This document shows positions 37,196-43,955 of a stretch of 64,000 nt of DNA, in pieces. The stretch comes from Methylobacterium sp. J-030. GTDB taxonomy: Bacteria; Pseudomonadota; Alphaproteobacteria; Rhizobiales; Beijerinckiaceae. The stretch lies in assembly GCF_022829545.1 (NCBI RefSeq), contig NZ_JAKSYM010000063.1, positions 16,019 to 80,018 on the forward strand, read 5' to 3'. Both the position numbers and the translations under genes were made by a program. Below the pieces are notes generated by a model. It saw nothing but the letters and a program-made list of their open reading frames with translations. It was not told the DNA's origin and did not search any database. Numbering within the stretch: position 1 is the first letter of the stretch; every line of letters starts with the position of its first letter.

Positions 37196-38305
37196 ATGAA
37201 GCGCCTGACGACCTTGGCCTCGATCGCCGGTCTCTGCACGGTCGTCGGCCTGTTCATGTCCTCCGGTCTCGAGGATGTTTCGGCCGCCGTCATGAGCGCC
37301 GGCTGGGGCGCCGCCCTGGTCGTGCTGGCCCGCATCGTGGCGGTGGGCTGGGCGGGACTCGGCTGGTACGTCGTATTCCCGAAGGGCACGGCCCAGCTCG
37401 CCGACTGCGTGTCGCTGCGCTTCGTGCGCGAGGGCATCAACACCCTGCTGCCGGTGGCGACCGTCGGCGGCGACTTCGTCGGCGCGCGTCTCCTGTCGAA
37501 GCGCGGGGTTCCGGGCGCGCTCGCGGGCGCCAGCATGTTCGTCGACCTGATGACCCAGGCGCTGACGCAGCTCCTGTTCACCATCGTCGGCCTCGCCCTG
37601 CTGATCATGATCTGCGGCGACGGTCCGATCGCGCGGACGGTGGCGGGCGGCCTCGCCCTGGCGGTGCCGGCGCTCGGCGCCTTCTACCTGATCCAGCGCC
37701 GGGCCGGGCACCGCCTGATCCAGGGCCTGCTCAGCCGCTTCGCCTCCGGGCGCGAGTGGCGCGCCTTCGGGGCCGTCGACCAGCTCTACGACAGCCTGCG
37801 CCGCCTCTACGGCAACCACGGCCGCTTCGCCGCCGCCCTGGGCGTCCACTTCATCGGCTGGGTGATCGGGACCCTGGAAGTCTATGTCTGCCTGCACTTC
37901 ATGGGCTACCCGATCGACTTCGCGCAGGCCCTGATGATCGAGAGCCTCGCCCAGGCGGTGCGCGGGGCGGCCTTCGCGGTGCCCGGGGCGCTCGGTGCCC
38001 AGGAGGGCGGCCTGATCGCCCTGTGCGGCCTGTTCAACATCCCGGCCGAGGCGGCGCTCGCCCTCTCGCTGGTCAAGCGCTTTGCCGATCTCGGCGTCGG
38101 CCTCCCAAGCCTGCTGCTCTGGCACCGGATCGAGGCCAAGCTGCGCGCGGAGGCCCCGGAGGAGGAGCGCGAGGCGGAGGTGGCGGCCGTGCGCGGCGCC
38201 CAGCGGATGCCGCAGGCCGCGACGCTGGGACCGTTCTACAGCTACGCCCCGCCCCGCATGGTGGCGCGGCTCGGCGAGGGCGAGGAGTTGAAGAAGTGCG
38301 CCTGA
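37196..38305 (+). CDS. hpnL: HpnL, hopanoid-cluster membrane protein
   Basis: 369 residues, about seven to eight membrane segments, of the lysylphosphatidylglycerol-synthase-like transmembrane family (HpnL group). Typical sequence SLRFVREGINTLLPVATVGGDFVGARLL (near 75) and VRGAAFAVPGALGAQEGGLIALCGLF (near 260) is present, plus a charged cytoplasmic tail. Its biochemical role is unknown; it is kept with hpn genes in many bacteria. It overlaps hpnM by ten bases, so the two are translationally coupled. Confidence 0.9.
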   Translation: MKRLTTLASIAGLCTVVGLFMSSGLEDVSAAVMSAGWGAALVVLARIVAVGWAGLGWYVVFPKGTAQLADCVSLRFVREGINTLLPVATVGGDFVGARLLSKRGVPGALAGASMFVDLMTQALTQLLFTIVGLALLIMICGDGPIARTVAGGLALAVPALGAFYLIQRRAGHRLIQGLLSRFASGREWRAFGAVDQLYDSLRRLYGNHGRFAAALGVHFIGWVIGTLEVYVCLHFMGYPIDFAQALMIESLAQAVRGAAFAVPGALGAQEGGLIALCGLFNIPAEAALALSLVKRFADLGVGLPSLLLWHRIEAKLRAEAPEEEREAEVAAVRGAQRMPQAATLGPFYSYAPPRMVARLGEGEELKKCA

Positions 38306-38907
38306 CCCGCCGGCTCGCGGCCGCCCTGATCGCCGCACCGCTGCTCGTCCCGGTCCCTGCATGGGCCGCCGACGATCCGGCCGTTCAGACGGTGCGCGAC
38401 CTCTACGCCGCCTTCTCGGCCGCCTTGAAGGACGGGCCCGGCCCCCTCCCCGCCCGGGTCGAGGCCGTGAGCCCGGCGATGGACAAAGCCTTCGACTTCC
38501 CCGCGATGGCCCGCATCGCGGTCGGCGCGAAATGGTCGAGCTTCACCCCGGACCAGCAGGCAGCGGTGACCGACGCGTTCAAGCGCAGCCTGACCGTCAC
38601 CTACGCCAACCGCCTCGCCCGCGCCGCCGGGGGCAAGTTCGACGTCACGCCGAAGGTCGAGGCGCGCGGCGCCCAGCGTGTCGTTCCGACCCGCGTCACC
38701 GCGGCGGACGGCGACGATTCGGAGGTCGATTTCGTCGTCAACGCCGACAACCGCATCCAGGACGTCCTGCTCAACGGCGACGTCAGCGAAGTCGCGGCCC
38801 AGCGGACCGCCCTGTCGGCGCCGCTGAAATCCGGGGGGGCGGACGGCGTCGTGAAGTTCCTGCGCCAGCGGACAGACGGCATCCTGGCCGCCAAGCCCGC
38901 GCCGTGA
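38296..38907 (+). CDS. hpnM: HpnM, MlaC/Ttg2-like periplasmic protein
   Basis: 203 residues from GTG 38296. Signal peptide RLTRRLAAALIAAPLLVPV with cleavage after AWA near 23. The mature part is of the toluene-tolerance/MlaC type that carries lipids between membranes: FDFPAMARIAVGAKWSSFT near 65 and VTYANRLARAAGGKF near 95. In this cluster it is presumably a periplasmic hopanoid-lipid carrier, which is inference. Confidence 0.88.
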   Translation: MRLTRRLAAALIAAPLLVPVPAWAADDPAVQTVRDLYAAFSAALKDGPGPLPARVEAVSPAMDKAFDFPAMARIAVGAKWSSFTPDQQAAVTDAFKRSLTVTYANRLARAAGGKFDVTPKVEARGAQRVVPTRVTAADGDDSEVDFVVNADNRIQDVLLNGDVSEVAAQRTALSAPLKSGGADGVVKFLRQRTDGILAAKPAP

Positions 38908-38979
38908 ACGCAGCCCTGAACCGGCCGTTCGCGGCCATCGCTGCCTGAGGCGGCGGGACGATCGCACGGACCCGATCGG

Positions 38980-40188
38980 ATGGATGTTTCCGCCCTGGCA
39001 TTGCTCGCCCTCTCGTGGCTCTCGCTGTTCTGCCTGATCCTGGCGGCGGCGGGCTGCCTCTACGCGCTGGCGGCTGCCTTCTGCGCCTGCCGCTATGCGG
39101 CCCGACCGGTTCCAGTCCTGACGCCGGGCGCGCCGCTGCCCTCCGTGACGGTGCTGAAGCCCCTCTGCGGGCTGGAGCCGTCCCTCTACGCGAATCTCGA
39201 GAGCGTCCTGCGCCAGGACTATGCCGGCCCGGTTCAGATCGTGTTCGGCGTCCAGAAGGCCGCCGATCCGGCGATCGGTGTGGTGGAGCAACTGAAGCGG
39301 GCCTACCCGGCGGCCCGGATCGACCTCGTGATCGACGCCCGCCAGCACGGCTCGAACCGTAAGGTCTCGAACCTGATCAACATGGCCGAGCGGATCGCCC
39401 ACGAGGTGGTGGTGCTCGCCGACAGCGACATGGTGGTCGGCCCCGACTATCTGGAGCGGCTGGTCGCCGAGCTGTCCCAGCCGGGCGTCACCGGCGTCAC
39501 CTGCCTGTACCACGGGGTGCCGGCCTTCCGAGGCCTGTACGACCGGCTCTCGACGCTCGCGATCGACACGCACTTCCTGCCCAACGTTGTGATGGGCCTG
39601 AGCCTCGGGCTGGCAAAACCCTGCTTCGGCTCAACCGTCGCCTTCACCCGGGCGAGCCTTGAGGCGGTGGGGGGGTTCCGCAGCTTCCGCAACGACCTGG
39701 CCGACGACTACGCCATCGGCGCCGCGCTTCGCGGTCTCGGCGGCCGGGTCGCGATCCCGAGCTTCACCATCGGCCATACCAGCGTCGACACCGATCTCGC
39801 CGGCCTGTGGCGGCACGAACTGCGCTGGAACCGCACCATCCGCACCGTCGATCCGGCAGGCTATGCCGGCTCGATCGTCACCCACGCCTTCCCGCTGGCC
39901 CTGCTGGCCGCGCTGCTCCCCGGCGCGGGCACCGGCACCCTCGCGCTGGCCGGCTTCGCCCTGGCGAGCCGCATCCTGCTCTGCCGGCAGGTCGAGCGCG
40001 CCTTCGGCCTCGCCCCGCACCCTTACGGACTGTTGCCAATCCGCGACAGCCTCTCCTTCCTGAACTTCTCCTGGGCCTTCATGTCGGGGGCGGTGACATG
40101 GAAAGGTCATGATTATCACGTGGTTGCGGATGGCACCCTGATCCCGGACGCCGAACTCGGACCCGACGCCGGCGCGCCGCTCCGCTGA
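38980..40188 (+). CDS. hpnI: HpnI, glycosyltransferase for bacteriohopanetetrol
   Basis: 402 residues. Ceramide-glucosyltransferase-like GT2 enzyme with an N-terminal membrane helix (5-30), the glycosyltransferase domain with VTVLKPLCGLEP near 48, the DSDMVVGPDYL metal motif near 150, and WRHELRWNRTIRTVDPAGY near 275 (R/QxxRW type), then two to three C-terminal helices. Known HpnI adds N-acetylglucosamine to bacteriohopanetetrol. Start at 38980 is preceded by no strong ribosome site. Confidence 0.9.
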   Translation: MDVSALALLALSWLSLFCLILAAAGCLYALAAAFCACRYAARPVPVLTPGAPLPSVTVLKPLCGLEPSLYANLESVLRQDYAGPVQIVFGVQKAADPAIGVVEQLKRAYPAARIDLVIDARQHGSNRKVSNLINMAERIAHEVVVLADSDMVVGPDYLERLVAELSQPGVTGVTCLYHGVPAFRGLYDRLSTLAIDTHFLPNVVMGLSLGLAKPCFGSTVAFTRASLEAVGGFRSFRNDLADDYAIGAALRGLGGRVAIPSFTIGHTSVDTDLAGLWRHELRWNRTIRTVDPAGYAGSIVTHAFPLALLAALLPGAGTGTLALAGFALASRILLCRQVERAFGLAPHPYGLLPIRDSLSFLNFSWAFMSGAVTWKGHDYHVVADGTLIPDAELGPDAGAPLR

Positions 40189-40244
40189 ACCCGGCTCCTC
40201 CTTCCTCCGCCCCTCCCCGGCACTGCCCTGAGGCCTTGAACCCC

Positions 40245-41678
40245 ATGCGCACGCTCTTCCTCCAGGCCCCCACCTTCGACGGTTTCGACGGCGGCGCCGG
40301 CTCCCGCTACCAGGCCAAGCGCGAGATCAAGTCGTTCTGGTACCCGACCTGGCTGGCCCAGCCGGCCGCCCTGGTGCCGAACTCGAAGCTGATCGACGCG
40401 CCCCCGCACAACATCAAGCTCCCCGAGATCGTCGCTCAGGCGAACGACTTCGACCTCGTGGTGCTCCACACCTCGGTGCCGTCGTTCAAGTCGGACGTGA
40501 AGACGATCGAGGCGCTGAAGGCCGCCAACCCGAAGCTGATCGCCGGCCTGATCGGCGCCAAGGTGGCGGTCGACGCCGCCGGCGCGATGGCCCAGGCCCC
40601 GGTGGTCGATTTCTGCGCCCGCAACGAGTTCGACTTCACCGTCAAGGAGGTCGCCGACGGCGTCCCGATGTCGGAGATCAAGGGGCTGTCCTATCGCGAC
40701 GCCAACGGTGTCGTGGTCCACAACGCGGACCGCGAGATCATGACCGACATGGACCAGCTGCCCTTCGTCACCAGCGTCTACAAGCGCGACCTGGAGATGG
40801 AGAAGTACTTCATCGGCTACCTGAAGCACCCCTACATCTCGTTCTATTCGGGCCGGGGCTGCAAGAGCCGCTGCACCTTCTGCCTCTGGCCGCAGACGGT
40901 CGGCGGCCACACCTACCGCACCCGCTCGGTCGCCCACGTGATCGAGGAGATCAAGTACTGCCTGAAGGAGTTCCCGCAGACCAAGGAGTTCTTCTTCGAC
41001 GACGACACCTTCACGGATAACCTCCCGCGTGCGGAAGAGATCGCCCGGGAGCTCGGCAAGCTCGGCGTCACGTGGTCGTGCAACGCCAAGGCGAACGTGC
41101 CGCGCGAGACCCTGAAGGTGCTCAAGGAGAACGGCCTGCGCCTGCTGCTGGTCGGCTACGAGTCCGGCAATCAGCAGATCCTGCACAACATCAAGAAGGG
41201 CATGCGGGTCGAGGTCGCGGAGAAGTTCACCCAGGATTGCCACGACCTCGGCATTGCCATCCACGGCACCTTCATCCTCGGCCTGCCGGGCGAGACCAAG
41301 GAGACGATCCAGGAGACGATCGCCTTCGCCAAGCGGATCAACCCGCACACGATCCAGGTCTCGCTGGCGGCGCCCTACCCGGGCACCTTCCTGTACAAGC
41401 AGGCGGTGGAGAACGGCTGGCTCGATATCGAGAATGCCGAGCTCGTCGACGAGAACGGCGTGCAGGTCGCGCCGCTGCACTACCCGCACCTGTCGCACAC
41501 CGAGATCTTCACCTCGGTCGAGGAGTTCTACAAGAAGTTCTACTTCCGGGCGCCGAAGATCGCCTCGATCGTCAGCGAGATGGTGCGCTCACCCGACATG
41601 ATGAAGCGCCGCCTGCGCGAGGGCGTCGAGTTCTACCGCTTCCTCAAGGAACGCCAGGGCACCGCCAAGGCGGCGTGA
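40245..41678 (+). CDS. hpnJ: HpnJ, radical SAM enzyme for cyclitol ether formation
   Basis: 477 residues from ATG 40245 (MRTLFLQAPTFDGFDGG). A B12-binding-like N-terminal region (about 1-185) precedes the radical SAM domain with CxxxCxxC at C206, C210 and C213 (GCKSRCTFC). FFFDDDTFTDN and LRLLLVGYESGNQQIL follow. Known HpnJ contracts the glucosamine ring of the hopanoid head group to the cyclitol ether. It requires a 4Fe-4S cluster and SAM. Confidence 0.92.
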   Translation: MRTLFLQAPTFDGFDGGAGSRYQAKREIKSFWYPTWLAQPAALVPNSKLIDAPPHNIKLPEIVAQANDFDLVVLHTSVPSFKSDVKTIEALKAANPKLIAGLIGAKVAVDAAGAMAQAPVVDFCARNEFDFTVKEVADGVPMSEIKGLSYRDANGVVVHNADREIMTDMDQLPFVTSVYKRDLEMEKYFIGYLKHPYISFYSGRGCKSRCTFCLWPQTVGGHTYRTRSVAHVIEEIKYCLKEFPQTKEFFFDDDTFTDNLPRAEEIARELGKLGVTWSCNAKANVPRETLKVLKENGLRLLLVGYESGNQQILHNIKKGMRVEVAEKFTQDCHDLGIAIHGTFILGLPGETKETIQETIAFAKRINPHTIQVSLAAPYPGTFLYKQAVENGWLDIENAELVDENGVQVAPLHYPHLSHTEIFTSVEEFYKKFYFRAPKIASIVSEMVRSPDMMKRRLREGVEFYRFLKERQGTAKAA

Positions 41679-41680
41679 AG

Positions 41681-41764
41681 TCAGGGGTCCGGGGCCCACG
41701 GCCCCGGCGGGGAGCGGGGCGGAGCCCCGCATCCTCTTCCAGGGCTCCGCCCTGGACCCGTCGA
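41681..41764. repeat. GC-rich structured intergenic repeat
   Basis: Several inverted repeats follow one another between hpnJ and hpnK: GGGGCCCACGGCCCC near 41692, GGGGCGGAGCCCC near 41717 and CCAGGGCTCCGCCCTGG near 41741. It resembles the intergenic repeats of Methylobacterium and may attenuate or process the hpnJ-hpnK transcript. Confidence 0.5.
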
Positions 41765-41777
41765 CACCCGTTACGAG

Positions 41778-42626
41778 GTGAACGTGAAGCGTCTGGTCGT
41801 CACCGCGGACGATTTCGGGCTGAGCTCCGAGGTCAACGAGGCCGTCGAGCAGGCCCATCGCGCGGGGATCCTCACCGCGGCGAGCCTGATGGTCTCGGCG
41901 CCGGCCGCAACCGACGCAGTGGCGCGGGCGAAGCGGATGCCGTCCCTGCGGGTCGGGCTGCACCTCGTGCTGGTGGAGGCGTGGCCCACCCTCCCCGCTT
42001 CGGATCTGCCCGATCTGACCGACGAAGCCGGCCTGATGCGGGCCGATATGGCTCGCCTCGGCCTCGACTTCGCCCGCAAGCCCGCCGCCCGGCGCCAGCT
42101 CGCCGCCGAGATCCGGGCGCAGTTCGAGGCCTATCGGGCGACCGGGCTGCCGCTGGACCACGTCAACGCCCACAAGCACTTCCACGTCCACCCGCTGATC
42201 GCAGGGGCGGTCCTGCGAATCGGCCGCGATTTCGGGATGCGCGCCCTGCGGGTACCCCGGGAGCCGCGGGAGATCCTGCGCCGCGCCGAGCCCGGCGCCC
42301 GCCCCCGGGCCGCCCTCGACATCGCACCCTGGGCGGCTTTGCTCGCCGTGCGCGCCCGGCAGGCCGGGCTGCTGATCCCGGACCGGACCTTTGGCCTCGC
42401 ATGGTCCGGCGCCATGACGCCAGCCCGTGTGGCGGCGCTGCTCACACATCTCCCGGATGGGCTGACCGAACTCTACACGCATCCCGCCACGGCGGGAGGT
42501 TTCGTGGGCGAGGCGCCGGGCTACCGTTACGCCGACGAGCGGGACGCGCTGGTGGCGGCTGAAGTGCGGGCGGCGGTCGATACGTCGGATGTGATCCGAG
42601 GCGGCTTTTCGGATTTCGTTCCGTAA
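41778..42626 (+). CDS. hpnK: HpnK, hopanoid-associated sugar deacetylase (YdjC-like)
   Basis: 282 residues of the YdjC/ChbG deacetylase family: VVTADDFGLSSEVNEAV near 6 with the Asp pair, VGLHLVLVEA near 60 and HVNAHKHFHVHPL near 128 with metal-binding His residues. Known HpnK removes the acetyl group of the GlcNAc that HpnI adds, giving glucosaminyl hopanoid for HpnJ. GTG 41778 is used; GTG 41784 is possible. It is last of the plus-strand hpn genes in this block. Confidence 0.92.
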   Translation: MNVKRLVVTADDFGLSSEVNEAVEQAHRAGILTAASLMVSAPAATDAVARAKRMPSLRVGLHLVLVEAWPTLPASDLPDLTDEAGLMRADMARLGLDFARKPAARRQLAAEIRAQFEAYRATGLPLDHVNAHKHFHVHPLIAGAVLRIGRDFGMRALRVPREPREILRRAEPGARPRAALDIAPWAALLAVRARQAGLLIPDRTFGLAWSGAMTPARVAALLTHLPDGLTELYTHPATAGGFVGEAPGYRYADERDALVAAEVRAAVDTSDVIRGGFSDFVP

Positions 42627-42699
42627 AACGCAGTTTCGCAAACCGTATCGAGGCGCTTCAAGGCGATCGCGATAAGAATATGACTGTCGAGGATGAGTC

Positions 42700-42966
42700 T
42701 CACAGTTCGGGGCAGGGCCGTATCAGGAAATCCTCCGGTAGAGGATCGTCGAAATCGTCGGCGATGAAGCCCGGACCGCGTACGATCCCATGGGCGCGCA
42801 GGAATGCTTCGCCGGCCTCCAGATCAAGCCCACCCGTCCGGCGATGCGGCACGAGATCGAGCACCGGCCGACCATCGCGCGTCACGACAATGGTTTCGCC
42901 ACCTTCGACCCGCGCTGCAAGGTCAGCGAGGGTCGTGGCCGCGTCCTCGAGAGCAACCGTCATCAT
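42700..42966 (-). CDS. Phd/YefM-type antitoxin without adjacent toxin
   Basis: 88 residues. The N-terminal part reads as the Phd/YefM fold (TTLADLAARVEGGETIVVTRDGRPVLDLVPH), a DNA-binding and toxin-binding antitoxin. The C-terminal part (HGIVRGPGFIADDFDDPLPEDF) is the toxin-wrapping tail usually seen with VapC-type partners. The gap to hpnK has no toxin ORF, and upstream is the MarR-GNAT gene on the other strand. It is therefore an orphan or a domesticated regulator. Confidence 0.8.
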   Translation of the reverse strand: MMTVALEDAATTLADLAARVEGGETIVVTRDGRPVLDLVPHRRTGGLDLEAGEAFLRAHGIVRGPGFIADDFDDPLPEDFLIRPCPEL

Positions 42967-43039
42967 TCCGCAAGCTGAGCGCGCATGCCGCGCACAGGGA
43001 AGTGTGATGCAGGCGAGGCGCGTTGACGGCCCGACATAT

Positions 43040-43053
43040 CTGACTAAAGTCAG
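43040..43053. promoter_or_regulatory. palindromic operator overlapping a start
   Basis: CTGACTAAAGTCAG, two 6-bp arms around AA, ends five bases before the ATG of the MarR-GNAT gene, covering its ribosome-binding place. A MarR-type dimer site for autorepression is the natural reading. Confidence 0.6.
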
Positions 43054-43058
43054 GCATC

Positions 43059-43934
43059 ATGGATTCGCTCGCCACCGCCCGCTTCCGTCGCTTCGCCCGC
43101 GCCGTCACTGCGGAAGTCGGCGCGCTCGATTCCTCGTTTCTTGGCCGGGGCCGGCCCCTGGGGGCCGCGCGCGTGCTGAATGCCGTTGGCGCGGGACGGA
43201 CGGAGGTTGGCGAGATCCGTGCCTATCTCGGCCTCGATTCCGGCTTGATGAGCCGCCTGCTGCGCAGCCTGGAAGAAGAGGGCTTGGTCGCCACCGCGCC
43301 GCATCCCGCCGATGCCCGCCGCCGGGTCGCGTCCCTGACCGAGGCCGGGCGGGGTGAGTTCGAGGCCTACGAGGCGCTGTCGGATGCCCGCGCCGTCGCC
43401 CTGCTGGAGCGCGCATCGCACGCGGATGATCTGTTGCACGCCATGGATCGGGTCGCCCTCGTCCTGGGCCAAGAGGCCATCGGGATCGTGGAGGCGGATC
43501 CGACGCGCGAGCCCGCCCGCGCCTGCCTCGCCGCCTACTACGCTGAACTGGCGACCCGCTTTCCCGGCGGCTTCGACGTCGCCCTGTCGTTCGATCCGGA
43601 GGCCGCCGCGATGGTGCGGCCCCGCGGCACCTTCCTGCTCGCCGTCGCGGACGGCCTCCCGGTCGGGTGCGTCGGCCTGAAGGGCGACGGCGGCCCGGTG
43701 GCGGAGATCAAGCGGCTGTGGGTCGATCCCGCCGCCCGGGGCCTCGGCCTCGCCAGGCGGCTGATGCGGGCGGCCGAGGCGGCGGCCCGCGACCTTGGCA
43801 TCCGGACGCTGCGGCTCGACACCAACAGCGCCCTCCCCGAGGCCCTGGCGCTCTATCGGCGGTCGGGCTGGGTGGAGATCGACCGCTTCAACGACGACCC
43901 CTACCCGGACCTCTTCTTTGAGAAGACCCTCTGA
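43059..43934 (+). CDS. MarR winged-helix regulator fused to GNAT acetyltransferase
   Basis: 291 residues. Residues about 1-145 are a MarR-type domain (TEVGEIRAYLGLDSGLMSRLLRSLEEEGLV with LTEAGRGEFEAYEAL). Residues about 150-291 are a GNAT acetyltransferase (EIKRLWVDPAARGLGLARRLM with the acetyl-CoA loop RGLGLARRL, and LPEALALYRRSGWVEI). The fusion is a known architecture but its substrate is unknown. A 14-bp palindrome lies right before the ATG, suggesting autoregulation. Confidence 0.88.
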   Translation: MDSLATARFRRFARAVTAEVGALDSSFLGRGRPLGAARVLNAVGAGRTEVGEIRAYLGLDSGLMSRLLRSLEEEGLVATAPHPADARRRVASLTEAGRGEFEAYEALSDARAVALLERASHADDLLHAMDRVALVLGQEAIGIVEADPTREPARACLAAYYAELATRFPGGFDVALSFDPEAAAMVRPRGTFLLAVADGLPVGCVGLKGDGGPVAEIKRLWVDPAARGLGLARRLMRAAEAAARDLGIRTLRLDTNSALPEALALYRRSGWVEIDRFNDDPYPDLFFEKTL

Positions 43935-43955
43935 CGGGCCCTCCCGGGCCTGCCC

